A DNA stretch of 64,000 nucleotides from WLWS01 sp965243105 (GTDB lineage: Bacteria; Pseudomonadota; Gammaproteobacteria; Eutrophobiales; Eutrophobiaceae): the NCBI GenBank assembly GCA_965243105.1, contig CBDEUC010000003.1, forward strand, positions 2,170,001-2,234,000, in the 5' to 3' direction. The notes beneath the pieces were generated by a model that made no database searches, was not told where the DNA came from, and saw nothing but the letters and a program-made list of their open reading frames with translations. The translations under genes were made by a program, and so were the position numbers. Below are positions 42,039 to 51,464 of this stretch, one piece after another; position 1 is the first letter of the stretch, and each line of letters starts with the position of its first letter.

Positions 42039-44560
42039 TATTTCTTATTTTTTAGTATTTTTAGGCACTTACGCATATCTGCAGCCAGCTCCCCGCCGCT
42101 TTGGTAGCGTTCCTCGGGGGTCTTGCTCAGTATCTTGTCCATGATCGATTTCAATTCCGGTATCTGCTCACCCAAATCGTCCCTTACTGCAAGAATATCA
42201 GGATGTGGGTCGTTGGCAATCTTAAACATCAAAGTTGCCATGGAATCGCCGGTAAAGGGCAGGGAGCCGGAAATAAGCTGGTAGAACATTACCCCGAGGG
42301 AAAACAGGTCAGAACGCCCGTCAATTTTCTTACCGGACAGCTGTTCCGGGGACATGTAAGACGGTGTGCCGAGCACCATTCCGGTCTTGGTCTTGCTTGA
42401 GTCAGTGATACGGGCAATACCGAAGTCCGTCAACTTGATGGTGGATGACTCCGGTATCAGCATGATGTTTGCCGGCTTGATGTCCCTGTGCACCACGTTT
42501 TGTTGGTGAGCATAATCGAGAGCTTCAGCAGCCAGGATAATGATCTGGAAAACATTGGCTGGTGGCAGTAATTTTTCCGGCTTGGTATATCTTGCCAGGT
42601 CATGGCCATTAAGAAATTCCATGGCAATATAGGCCAGGTCATGTTCTTCGCCTGCGTCATAGATTGTGACGATGTTTGGGTGAGTGAGCCGGCCTGCGGT
42701 TTCAGCCTCTCGAAAGAACCTTTCCTTTACTTCCTCGAGTTCATCCTCTTCAAATTCCTGGGCCAGTGCCATGGTCTTGATTGCCACCGTTCGATTAATC
42801 TTCGGGTCCTTGCCCAGGTAGACCACGCCCATGGCACCTTTGCCAAGTTCTTTCTCGACCTCGTAACGTCCGAGCTTGGGTTTCTCTATGCCATCGCCAT
42901 CCAGCATCATGGTGCCTGCAGCGGCGGCCCCGGGCGCACCGAACATAAAGGTATCCTGCAGCTGCTTGTTGCGCTTTATCTTTTCCTTTACATCCCGGTA
43001 ATCGGCATTAAAGGTGGCGATGTGTTCGAGCACTGACTGCGCCTTGTTAAATTGTCTCTTGCGTTCAAAATCCAGCGAAAGGCTGTACAGGGGTTCCAGC
43101 ATTGACTCATCCAGCGGGCACTGCCTGAACTTATCAAAGGCCATGTCCAGTTGCCCTTGCTGCTGGTAGGCCAGTCCGAGAGTTCGGTTGCTTTGTGCGG
43201 AGGCTTCGTCAGCCTGCTGTTTTCCCTTTTCTGTTACCAGGAAGCGCTTGGTAATCAGTAGCAGGTAACCGCAGGCCAGCAGGCTCGCCGGAAACATCAA
43301 CTGCAACCAGGTTGCCATGTTTATGAGGAGTACCTGGTTCGTGCCCACCAGTGCCAGCAGGAGTGCGGCGCTGATAATGGCCGCCATCGTAGCTGATAGT
43401 CTTGGCAGCACCAGTACCAGGTAGAGCGCGACCAGCAGGAAAATGACAATTTCAAGTGTGTACGCCCAGTCCGGTACCACGAAGAAGTTCTGGTTCAGGA
43501 TACTGGCGACACTGTTGGCAAGGATGTACACCGGCTGCATAGCATCGGAAGATGGCGTGACAAAAGTGGTACCGACACCCAGGGCAGTGGCACCGATCAG
43601 TACTATCTTGTCCTTGAAGAAGCCAGCGTCAATTTTATCTTCGTAGACATCGTAAAAAGATGTTGAGGAAAACTGTGGTGCACCGCTTTCGTCGACATAA
43701 TATTGCGGATACATGTGAGAAAGCGGGCTGGTAATAATTTCCAGGTTTCCAAGACTTACCGAGCGTCCAAGGTCGACCTGTATATCGTCCACAGACAGGT
43801 TGAGGCTCCTGGCTGCAATGAGCAGGGCGAGTGAAGGAAAAGTGGAGCCGTAATAATCGGATGTCAGCACTTCAGAGCGAATCGCGCCATCCACGTCAAA
43901 ATAAATGGACAGGTGCCCAACCCCAACTGCTTCAGAACCAAGCACCTGGATGGGAGGAGTCACCGCGATTGCCGGGTGTGGAAAGCCGTTGGCCACGTTA
44001 CCGTCAATATTCAGCAGCGTATTGTTTTGAATAAACTCGGGTAACTCTTCATCGGGATTGCCAATTGGTTCCCCGAGTTCAAACTGCATGCCGAGTACGA
44101 CGTTACCGGCATTGCGATAGCTTGTAGCCAGCTTGCTGTCCTTGTTCAATTCGTCCCTGGCTGCACTGAGCAGGCTGCCGAATTCCGGGTTTCCCTCTGT
44201 CAACTGGTTGCTTTCCACGAAGTCAAGCAGGTCCTGCACAGCGACCGGTGCTGTTTGGGCCTCGGACATGAGGATCGTGTTACCGATCACGCGTGCCTCG
44301 GCTTCGCTTAACTTGTCAATAACGCTGGCGAGGATGTTTCTTGGCCATGGCCATCGCCCCAGTTTTTCGATGCTCTCATCGTCGATGGCAATGATTGCTA
44401 TCTCGTTTCCCGGATCCTTGGTAGAGCTACGTACACCAAAATCGTAGGCGGTGCGTTCGATGCCCTGGATTAGCTCCGACTGTGAGAAAAAAAGAAACAA
44501 CATTGAAACAAGCAGGCCAGCAAACCAGTCCTTCTGCCAGAAAGCCTTTTTCATGTGCAA
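42038..44560 (-). CDS. CHASE2-TPR-Ser/Thr protein kinase
   Basis: 840 residues. Membrane helix about 12-28, CHASE2 sensor about 30-355 in the periplasm, three membrane helices (about 368-386, 389-411, 413-436), a cytoplasmic TPR-like linker (about 455-530), then a C-terminal Hanks kinase domain (566-835). Kinase residues are all present: glycine loop ELGKGAMGVV (571-580), K595 in TVAIK, HRDIKPAN with D693, and DFG at 712-714, followed by an activation loop rich in Ser/Thr. The kinase is C-terminal, opposite to PknB-type receptors. Sharing CHASE2 with the cyclase across the repeat suggests a common type of stimulus. Confidence 0.93.
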   Translation of the reverse strand: MHMKKAFWQKDWFAGLLVSMLFLFFSQSELIQGIERTAYDFGVRSSTKDPGNEIAIIAIDDESIEKLGRWPWPRNILASVIDKLSEAEARVIGNTILMSEAQTAPVAVQDLLDFVESNQLTEGNPEFGSLLSAARDELNKDSKLATSYRNAGNVVLGMQFELGEPIGNPDEELPEFIQNNTLLNIDGNVANGFPHPAIAVTPPIQVLGSEAVGVGHLSIYFDVDGAIRSEVLTSDYYGSTFPSLALLIAARSLNLSVDDIQVDLGRSVSLGNLEIITSPLSHMYPQYYVDESGAPQFSSTSFYDVYEDKIDAGFFKDKIVLIGATALGVGTTFVTPSSDAMQPVYILANSVASILNQNFFVVPDWAYTLEIVIFLLVALYLVLVLPRLSATMAAIISAALLLALVGTNQVLLINMATWLQLMFPASLLACGYLLLITKRFLVTEKGKQQADEASAQSNRTLGLAYQQQGQLDMAFDKFRQCPLDESMLEPLYSLSLDFERKRQFNKAQSVLEHIATFNADYRDVKEKIKRNKQLQDTFMFGAPGAAAAGTMMLDGDGIEKPKLGRYEVEKELGKGAMGVVYLGKDPKINRTVAIKTMALAQEFEEDELEEVKERFFREAETAGRLTHPNIVTIYDAGEEHDLAYIAMEFLNGHDLARYTKPEKLLPPANVFQIIILAAEALDYAHQQNVVHRDIKPANIMLIPESSTIKLTDFGIARITDSSKTKTGMVLGTPSYMSPEQLSGKKIDGRSDLFSLGVMFYQLISGSLPFTGDSMATLMFKIANDPHPDILAVRDDLGEQIPELKSIMDKILSKTPEERYQSGGELAADMRKCLKILKNKK

Positions 44561-44632
44561 ACCAACCTGCTTGTCAGTGATCAGAAGTACGATAATACAC
44601 TGATTTTATTGATTTTGTCTACGCGATAACAA

Positions 44633-45079
44633 CTAGTCAGAGCACCACTTCTTGATGTCTTCCTGTAGCCCCCGGGTAATCTCCTGCCGTTCTTTTTCGC
44701 TGTAAACCAGCGGATTCAGGGGATCATCGGACTTCTTGTAAAGGAAGGACGCATTACGAACCTGCTCCAACTCTTTCCTGGCGGTCAGGCACTTCTCTTT
44801 TCGCTCGGCTTTTTCTGCCTTCTCCTGGGCCTTTTTTTTCTTCGCGGCTTCGCGGTCGTCTTCCAGTAACTTTAACAGGCGACGCTGTTTTTCCTGTCTT
44901 GAGCCCTGGTCGGGGTCAGCCTTGGGGGCGGATTTCAGCTTGACGCTTTCGGCATCTTTGCCAAGCGGCTTGTCGCTATAGTGAATCTTTCCGTCTTCAT
45001 CTTCCCACTTGTAGATTTCAGCCGTGGCGCTGCAGCTGAATGCCAGCAGGAGGGCATAGCAGTAGGAGGAAAAATGCAA
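44633..45079 (-). CDS. DUF4124 periplasmic protein
   Basis: 148 residues. A signal peptide (about 1-20, ending SCSATA) precedes the DUF4124 motif EIYKWEDEDGKIHYSDKP. A long charged coiled coil (about 60-110, Lys/Glu/Ala-rich) and a C-terminal segment with a cysteine pair (KCLT and KWCSD) follow. DUF4124 proteins are common in gammaproteobacteria and poorly understood. It lies 72 bp after the kinase start region and may be expressed alone. Confidence 0.85.
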   Translation of the reverse strand: MHFSSYCYALLLAFSCSATAEIYKWEDEDGKIHYSDKPLGKDAESVKLKSAPKADPDQGSRQEKQRRLLKLLEDDREAAKKKKAQEKAEKAERKEKCLTARKELEQVRNASFLYKKSDDPLNPLVYSEKERQEITRGLQEDIKKWCSD

Positions 45080-45117
45080 GAATCGCCCGGTTAATAACAG
45101 GCAGGCTAGAGTTTTAC

Positions 45118-45441
45118 CTAGCGCTCGAGATATTGAAGCTTGTCGCTGACTTCCTTCCAGTCATCAGCATCTGCAGGGGCGTCTTTCATTTCGTTAATGA
45201 CCGGCCATTCCCTGGAGAGTTCAGCGTTTAATTCGATGAACTGCTGCTGGCCTTCGCTCACATCATCTTCAGACATGATGGCTTCAACCGGGCATTCAGG
45301 TTCGCACAGGGTGCAGTCAATGCACTCATCCGGGTCAATAACAAGCATGTTCGGTCCTTCGTGAAAACAGTCCACTGGACACACTTCAACGCAATCTGTG
45401 TATTTACACTTGATGCAGTTCTCTGTAACGACAAATGGCAT
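45118..45441 (-). CDS. fdxA: Seven-iron ferredoxin
   Basis: A 107-residue [3Fe-4S][4Fe-4S] ferredoxin of the Azotobacter FdI type. The cluster cysteines are in ENCIKCKYTDCVEVCPVDCF and CIDCTLCEPECPVEAI. The C-terminal extension (about 60-107) is characteristic. It is a low-potential electron carrier. In Pseudomonas fdxA lies directly next to mutS; here an ABC transporter pair separates them. Confidence 0.95.
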   Translation of the reverse strand: MPFVVTENCIKCKYTDCVEVCPVDCFHEGPNMLVIDPDECIDCTLCEPECPVEAIMSEDDVSEGQQQFIELNAELSREWPVINEMKDAPADADDWKEVSDKLQYLER

Positions 45442-45522
45442 ATCGGCTTTCCTGTAGATTATCTCTTGAAGTTGAAGTACGGATCATACCGTTTTCGAAG
45501 CGATTGAAAAAGATTGTTTTTG

Positions 45523-46464
45523 CTAGTTTTTGCTGCCCTGCTCGTCATCTACAAGGTCCATGATCCCCTCGATCAATGCCTTGCCACGGCTGAAATCCAC
45601 GATTACATAGCCTTTATCTATCAGCAGTTTTTGCACTTCAATTTGTATTTCCCCCTGTTCCGTAGCAACCATGTCGAGGGAAAGTTTCTCAGGATTAATC
45701 CTGTCGACAACAAGCTCTGAAATGCCCGCCCGCGACTGCAGTTCTTCAAGCAGCGAGGAATCTGCGGGCCGGTCGAGAGTGAAGTTCAGCCGATTCTGCG
45801 TTGTAGCCAACTCGGAGATTGGCTTGTTGGCCACGAGTTTTCCCTGGTCAAGGATGATAACTGATGAGCATATATCTTCAATTTCATACAGGTTATGCGA
45901 GCTGATAATAAATGCCGATTCAGTGGAAAGCTTCCTGATCAACTGGCGCACATCGTTTGCCGCTACCGGGTCAAGACCCGCGGTAGGTTCATCAAGAATC
46001 ACCAGTTTCGGTTTCCCAAGGAAGGCCTGCACGATGCCCAGTTTCTTTCTTTGACCATAGCTCATGGTGGATGCAGGGCGATTTACAAAACTTGAATCCC
46101 CAAGTTCATTTAGCAATTCGTCAACGGCAACACGTGCCTCGGTTTTATTCATTCCCTGGAGTTGAGCAAACAGTAGCAACTGTTTTTTTACCGGGATGCC
46201 TTTTTTGAAATTTGCATCCTGGGGCAGGATATTTAGCAAGCCGGTGCCGGCAATACTCCTCGGTGTGTATCCAAGAATGTTGACGTTCCCTGTATCTGCT
46301 TTCAGCGCGCCGGAAAGTATTGATAATAGTGTAGTTTTACCGGCGCCATTTTTTCCTACCAGCCCTATTGCCCGTGCATCGCCGATTTCAAGGTCAACAT
46401 TTTGCAGTGCTTTCAGCCTGCCATAGCTTTTACCGAGGCCACTTGTTTTTAGCAGGGGATCCAT
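45523..46464 (-). CDS. ABC transporter ATP-binding protein
   Basis: 313 residues. Walker A GKNGAGKTT, Q-loop LPQDANFK, a variant signature MSYGQRKK, Walker B LVILDEPTAGLDP and H-loop ISSHNLYE. After the nucleotide-binding domain (about 1-225) is a C-terminal extension of about 85 residues, as in ABC-2 type exporters of the NosF/GldA kind. The permease gene starts just upstream and ends 12 bp before it. The substrate is not predictable. Confidence 0.92.
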   Translation of the reverse strand: MDPLLKTSGLGKSYGRLKALQNVDLEIGDARAIGLVGKNGAGKTTLLSILSGALKADTGNVNILGYTPRSIAGTGLLNILPQDANFKKGIPVKKQLLLFAQLQGMNKTEARVAVDELLNELGDSSFVNRPASTMSYGQRKKLGIVQAFLGKPKLVILDEPTAGLDPVAANDVRQLIRKLSTESAFIISSHNLYEIEDICSSVIILDQGKLVANKPISELATTQNRLNFTLDRPADSSLLEELQSRAGISELVVDRINPEKLSLDMVATEQGEIQIEVQKLLIDKGYVIVDFSRGKALIEGIMDLVDDEQGSKN

Positions 46465-46476
46465 TTCTTACCTCGC

Positions 46477-47289
46477 CTAGAAATTACGTCGGTCAAAAAC
46501 GGTGATGGCCGCCGTGCCATAGGCAATAAAGTACGCGGGTAACACAGCCAGCGCAGTAAAATATTCAGAGGTTTCCAGCTTGAACAGGTCCCGGAACAGA
46601 CCGACAGGCAGGCTGAAAGCGACGAAGCTAACACCCTGGGTTAGAACGGAGTAGATAAAGAACAGGTATACCACGCCACAGAATCCCATACCCATGAAAA
46701 GCACGGCGACCTGCGAGTTAAAAAATGCTGATAGTAGCGCCATCATGGCGATGTAGGGCAGTGCATACAGCAATGCTGCAAAATAGGTTTGAATTGCATA
46801 CGGAAGGATCGCTGAAACTGCAAAACCATCATTCCTGATTGACAGTATCACGCTGATGATGGTGACGAGCAGGTAAGCCAACAGCACCAGGCATATTGCA
46901 GACAGGAATTGCCCCAGGAAAATCTCTATACGCCGGCACCTGGTAGCGAGAAAACGATAAAAACCCACCCTCATATCACTGCAAAACTGGCCGTAGGATG
47001 CGAGCACGATGAAAAACGGCGTGGTAATGACCAGCAGCATGTGCGGCAGGGATATGCTGATAGGGTGATTGATAAATAAATTTACTACGGTGTCGTATCC
47101 ATAAATCTTCATCAGCCCCTCGGTTTCACTGGAGGTGAACTTGCCAATCAGGTCTTCATCGCCCACGAGGTAATAGAAGGTGATGAACCAGAAAAGTCCA
47201 AAGGGCACGAGAAACACCCATCCTCTTAGCCTGGCCAGGGTGTATATAAAATCAAAACGCAAGAGGAGGGCAATATTTCGCCAGTTCAT
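46477..47289 (-). CDS. ABC-2 type permease
   Basis: About 270 residues from MNWRNIALLLRFDFIY. The frame is open from 47358, but this ATG fits the usual permease N terminus. Six membrane helices (about 22-42, 83-105, 135-157, 165-187, 190-215, 240-262) are predicted, with a long loop after the first. It partners with the ATP-binding gene 12 bp downstream. Resemblance to NosY-like permeases is general, not specific. Confidence 0.82.
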   Translation of the reverse strand: MNWRNIALLLRFDFIYTLARLRGWVFLVPFGLFWFITFYYLVGDEDLIGKFTSSETEGLMKIYGYDTVVNLFINHPISISLPHMLLVITTPFFIVLASYGQFCSDMRVGFYRFLATRCRRIEIFLGQFLSAICLVLLAYLLVTIISVILSIRNDGFAVSAILPYAIQTYFAALLYALPYIAMMALLSAFFNSQVAVLFMGMGFCGVVYLFFIYSVLTQGVSFVAFSLPVGLFRDLFKLETSEYFTALAVLPAYFIAYGTAAITVFDRRNF

Positions 47290-47379
47290 TCTGACAGTTA
47301 ATTCCTTATTATGGGACTTGGACGCCGTCGCCAGCCTGTTTGACCGATTAATATACAAGTACGCGGCGTGATTACAAGG

Positions 47380-49953
47380 TCAGGTATCCAGCTCGCTCTT
47401 GAGCCTGTAAAGTGCCTGCAGGGCGTCCCGGGGCGTCATGTTGTCGGGGTCAAGCGCCTGGATCGCCTCTCTCAGCGGATCTGCAGCAGTAAACAGGTCC
47501 TTTTGAACATCATTTGATGCTGTCCATGTTTCTTCATTTTCCATTTCCTCGAGCCGTAGTTTCGCATGCCTGATAATCTCTGCAGGAATACCGGCCAGCT
47601 GGGCAACCTGGATACCGTAACTGCGACTTGCCGGGCCATCTTTCAATGCGTGCATAAACACCACCTGGTCTCCATGCTCTACAGCATCCAGGTGTACATT
47701 CACTGCAGCCTCACATACTTCCGGCAGGGCAGTTAACTCAAAATAATGAGTGGCAAACAACGTCAGTGAATGTACCTTGCTGGCAAGGTAATGTGCGCAG
47801 GCCCATGCCAGTGCAAGACCATCATAGGTGCTCGTTCCCCGGCCAATTTCATCCATCAACACCAGTGAGTTCTCGGTGGCATTATTGACGATGTTTGCTG
47901 TCTCGGTCATTTCCACCATGAATGTTGAGCGTCCACCGGCCAGGTCATCACCGGCGCCGATTCGGGTAAAAATTCGATCGATGGGGCCGATGACTGCAGA
48001 CTTTGCCGGAACAAAACTTCCCACGTGTGCCAATAACACGATCAGTGCGACCTGGCGCATGTAAGTAGACTTGCCGCCCATGTTCGGACCAGTGATGATC
48101 AGCATTCGTTGCAGCTTATGCATGTCAGTATCATTGGCAATAAAGTGCTGTGGCTGTACCTGCTCAACAACCGGGTGGCGGCCGCCGCTAATCTTGATCC
48201 CGGACTGCTGGCTCAATTCAGGCGCATTCAGATCGAGTGTTTCTGCACGTTCGGCAAAGCAGGCCAGAACATCGATCTCCGCGATGGCATTGGCAGCATC
48301 CTGCAGGGCGCAAAGTTCACCGCAAAGATTCTCGAGGATTTCCTCGTAAAGAAACTTCTCTCGCGCCAGGGCCTTGGCCTGGGCACTGAGCACCCGGTCT
48401 TCGTGTTTTTTCAGTTCCTCGGTGATAAATCGCTCGCTTGATTTCAGGGTCTGGCGCCGATGGTAGCTGGCTGGCACATCATCACTGTGCTGCCGGCTGA
48501 TTTCAATGTAATAACCGTGCACCCGGTTATAGCCGACCTTCAGGTTTGCAATGCCCGTGTTCTGCTTTTCCCTGTCCTCCAGTTCCTGCAGGAATTCATT
48601 GGCACCCCTGCTCAGTGCATTTAGTTCATCAAGCTCAGCGTCAAATCCCGCGGCGATCACGCCACCGTCACGAATTGTTAATGGTGGCGTATCAACGACT
48701 GCGCTCCTGAGAAAATCTGTCAGCCCGGGGAAATCTCCAAGCTGTTGCAGTAACTCCCTGATTAGCGGAGAGTCGATTTCAGAAAGGCGATCACGTAGTC
48801 CCGGGATTTCCTCGAGCGAGGCCCGTAGCTGTACCAGGTCCCGAGGCCTGGCAGATTTGCAGGAAACACGGGTGAGAATACGTTCCATGTCACACACGGG
48901 ACGCAGGCAGTTTTGTACATCGATAAATTGCCGGTTATGTAACAGGCTTTGCACGGCATTGTGCTTGAGACGAAGATCATCAATATCCCGGGTGGGTCTT
49001 TGTATTTTACGGCGCAGGAGGCGGCTACCCATCGTGGTAACCGTACTATCCATAACCTGTAACAGGCTATGCTCACGTTCACCGCTGAGGTTCTGCGTGA
49101 GTTCCAGGTTCCTCTGGCTGATGCCGTCAAGAATGACGTACTCGTTTCCCTGTTCCAGCTGCAGTGCACGCAGGTGCGACATGGCCTGCCGCTGGGTGTG
49201 CTCCACATACATCAGCACGGCGCCGGCAGCTGCTATGGCCGGCCCGAGTTTCTCGCAGCCAAAGCCTGAGAGATCGCGTATGCGGTAATATTCACACAGT
49301 TTCCTGTGGGCGGCCTTTTGCTCAAAGTGAAAGGCAGGCTGGCAGGTCACACCAAGCTTTTTGTCATCTACAAAGCGATCCAGCGGGCTATCCTCGGACA
49401 GCAGCACCTCGGCCGGGCCAATCCTGTTGAGTTCGCTATCAAGGTCGGTGGCATCGCCCAATTCCATGACGCTGAAGCGTCCGCTACTCAGGTCCAGGCT
49501 GGCCAGCCCGATTTGCTCACCTTCGATATGTAATCCGAGCAGCACGTTGTCACTACGCTCGTCCAGCAGGGCCTCATCTATAACCGTGCCAGGTGTCACT
49601 ATGCGCGCGATTTCGCGCTCCACAGGGCCCTTGCTGGTGGCCGGATCGCCAACCTGCTCACAGATGGCAACTGACTCTCCCAGCCTGACCAGCCTGGCAA
49701 GATAGCCGTCTACCGCGTGGTAGGGAACACCCGCCATGGGAATAGGATCGCCGGCGGACTTGCCCCTTTTGGTCAGCGCAATATCCAGCAGCCTGGCAGC
49801 TTTTTTTGCGTCTTCGTAGAAGAGTTCGTAGAAATCCCCCATGCGGAAAAACAGCAGCATATCGGGGTACTCGGCCTTGAAGCCGAGGTATTGTTGCATT
49901 ACCGGGGTGTGACTATCTTTGCTGGGCAGGGTGGCTGGAGGCATGTCTGCCAT
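47380..49953 (-). CDS. mutS: DNA mismatch repair protein MutS
   Basis: An 857-residue MutS. The N-terminal mismatch-binding domain has FFRMGDFYELF with the Phe-x-Glu mismatch probe, followed by connector, lever and clamp domains. The ATPase has Walker A TGPNMGGKSTYM (about 620), STFMVEMTETANI and DEIGRGTSTYDG, and the HTH tail ends the protein. It begins 24 bp after the last tad gene, so read-through from the pilus operon into mutS is possible. Confidence 0.97.
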   Translation of the reverse strand: MADMPPATLPSKDSHTPVMQQYLGFKAEYPDMLLFFRMGDFYELFYEDAKKAARLLDIALTKRGKSAGDPIPMAGVPYHAVDGYLARLVRLGESVAICEQVGDPATSKGPVEREIARIVTPGTVIDEALLDERSDNVLLGLHIEGEQIGLASLDLSSGRFSVMELGDATDLDSELNRIGPAEVLLSEDSPLDRFVDDKKLGVTCQPAFHFEQKAAHRKLCEYYRIRDLSGFGCEKLGPAIAAAGAVLMYVEHTQRQAMSHLRALQLEQGNEYVILDGISQRNLELTQNLSGEREHSLLQVMDSTVTTMGSRLLRRKIQRPTRDIDDLRLKHNAVQSLLHNRQFIDVQNCLRPVCDMERILTRVSCKSARPRDLVQLRASLEEIPGLRDRLSEIDSPLIRELLQQLGDFPGLTDFLRSAVVDTPPLTIRDGGVIAAGFDAELDELNALSRGANEFLQELEDREKQNTGIANLKVGYNRVHGYYIEISRQHSDDVPASYHRRQTLKSSERFITEELKKHEDRVLSAQAKALAREKFLYEEILENLCGELCALQDAANAIAEIDVLACFAERAETLDLNAPELSQQSGIKISGGRHPVVEQVQPQHFIANDTDMHKLQRMLIITGPNMGGKSTYMRQVALIVLLAHVGSFVPAKSAVIGPIDRIFTRIGAGDDLAGGRSTFMVEMTETANIVNNATENSLVLMDEIGRGTSTYDGLALAWACAHYLASKVHSLTLFATHYFELTALPEVCEAAVNVHLDAVEHGDQVVFMHALKDGPASRSYGIQVAQLAGIPAEIIRHAKLRLEEMENEETWTASNDVQKDLFTAADPLREAIQALDPDNMTPRDALQALYRLKSELDT

Positions 49954-49977
49954 TTTAAAGAAAGCGGCTAAAGTTTG

Positions 49978-50994
49978 CTATGGGCCCAGGGTGCAGCTGT
50001 CGGTGGTTTCACACTGTACCGGCGCAGACTGCATGCGCATTATGGCCTGGGAATAGAGCGAAATACTGCGGCGACCCGAATTGCCCGCGGTAATAATGCA
50101 GTTGCGCGCAAAGGGGTCTGTAGGCGGGCCAAAAAATCCCGGTGGCGTTGTAGCAGGATCGCGCCAGAACTGGCCCCTGTTCGCCTCTGCCGGCGGTGCG
50201 TTGCCCGGTCCATAGCGTTGCATGGCCCAGATCATTTGCCCGATAAAAGGGATTACCAGCTCGTAGCAGTAGCCGACATGTATCTTTAGCAGGTTGGCAT
50301 CCTGTATGGATTGTCCGGTGGCACCTGAAGATATTACTTTTGGATCCCGGTACATGAGGTTGTCATTGGGAATGAGGGTCACTGTTCCCATTGTGCCGTT
50401 ACCATCAATGTCGTGGGAGTCACTGACTCCAAAATTATTAAATGAACCTGCACTTGGGTTTACCACTGTGATCTGTACAAGGCCATCAGTGATCTGCTGC
50501 TGTACGACGCGCCGGCCACAGATGACATTGTCCGAGTTGAAGTTATTCAGGTTGGCATCCAGGACCGGTCGAATGGCCGCGGCACCCTGGGTAATGGTGC
50601 GGGAACCGGTACCTCCCCGGCTACCCAGCCTGGCGACTCGTTCGCCGGAGTCAAGCACCTGCCCGGTGTTGGTATCTACCCCTATAGTGGGAACCTGGAA
50701 ACTGGATTCGCAATCACCGCTGGAGTTAATGCTGGTATATCCCGTGGTGTACATTGGTGCCATGTTACTGGCGAAAGACAGCTCCATGTCGGACAGGCTG
50801 GCGTTATTCAAAGTACCTGCCCTGACCGCCTGGAATGTAGCATAGTTCAGGGTAGTCTTGGCGCGGTAAATCAGGCCAAACTGGACGATGGCAAGTATCA
50901 GCATCAGCATCACCGGGAGTATGATGACGTACTCCACCATGGCCTGGCCCGAGAGCCTGCCTTGCGCTTTGCCTTTACTTATCACGTTCTTCAT
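49978..50994 (-). CDS. tadE: TadE-type minor pseudopilin
   Basis: 338 residues. A class III signal peptide with predicted cleavage after G16 (LSG then QAMVEY), leaving Glu at +5, is followed by the membrane helix ILPVMLMLILAIVQFGLIY and a large periplasmic domain with paired cysteines. TadE proteins are processed by the prepilin peptidase and are needed for Flp pilus assembly. It is longer than the usual TadE (about 190). Its ATG overlaps the TadD stop by 4 bp. It is the last gene of the tad operon before mutS. Confidence 0.88.
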   Translation of the reverse strand: MKNVISKGKAQGRLSGQAMVEYVIILPVMLMLILAIVQFGLIYRAKTTLNYATFQAVRAGTLNNASLSDMELSFASNMAPMYTTGYTSINSSGDCESSFQVPTIGVDTNTGQVLDSGERVARLGSRGGTGSRTITQGAAAIRPVLDANLNNFNSDNVICGRRVVQQQITDGLVQITVVNPSAGSFNNFGVSDSHDIDGNGTMGTVTLIPNDNLMYRDPKVISSGATGQSIQDANLLKIHVGYCYELVIPFIGQMIWAMQRYGPGNAPPAEANRGQFWRDPATTPPGFFGPPTDPFARNCIITAGNSGRRSISLYSQAIMRMQSAPVQCETTDSCTLGP

Positions 50995-51464
50995 TCTGTG
51001 TTGATAATTTCCTTGATCCCTTCAAGTAATGTGCTTGCTCGAGTGTACATGGGATCGTCCCGGTCAACATAAATCAGCATTTCGTTCAGGCTGTAGGCTG
51101 TTTGCTTGAGCTGGACAACACTGAGGTTGAACCAGGCCTTTGAAAAGGTTGGATCACGAAGCACCGCCTCCCTGTAAAGATTTATTGCCGCGACCGGGCG
51201 ATTAGTGCGCACGTAGATATTTCCAAGGCGAAACCAGTGCTTTGCATTCTCTGGCGAGGCCTTGATGAGGATCTCGTAATTCCTCTCGGCAGTTACCAGG
51301 TCATCATTTTCATAGGCACTGTCGGCAATATTCTGTATTGCGAATAGATCCTGCTGTGGCTGCTTTTCTTCCGTGTCTTTTTTTACGCCAAGTTGATTAC
51401 ATGCACACAGGAAAAGAAGTGACACCAGGAGCAGGTACAAATTCGTGTTAGGTCGATGCTGCAT
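50991..51464 (-). CDS. tadD: TadD-like TPR lipoprotein
   Basis: 157 residues. A lipoprotein signal peptide with lipobox LCAC (C23 is the lipid site) precedes tetratricopeptide units (about 55-125, YEILIKASPENAKHWFRLG and the following repeats). In Tad systems TadD is an outer-membrane-associated lipoprotein required for assembly of the secretin. The start overlaps the DUF192 gene by 17 bp and the end overlaps tadE by 4 bp. Confidence 0.85.
   Translation of the reverse strand: MQHRPNTNLYLLLVSLLFLCACNQLGVKKDTEEKQPQQDLFAIQNIADSAYENDDLVTAERNYEILIKASPENAKHWFRLGNIYVRTNRPVAAINLYREAVLRDPTFSKAWFNLSVVQLKQTAYSLNEMLIYVDRDDPMYTRASTLLEGIKEIINTE

Noticed and set aside
40450..44560. Kinase-phosphatase-FHA trio as part of a type VI secretion system
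   Set aside because: No Tss gene is in the window. The kinase has a CHASE2 sensor and the trio faces a partner-switching operon.
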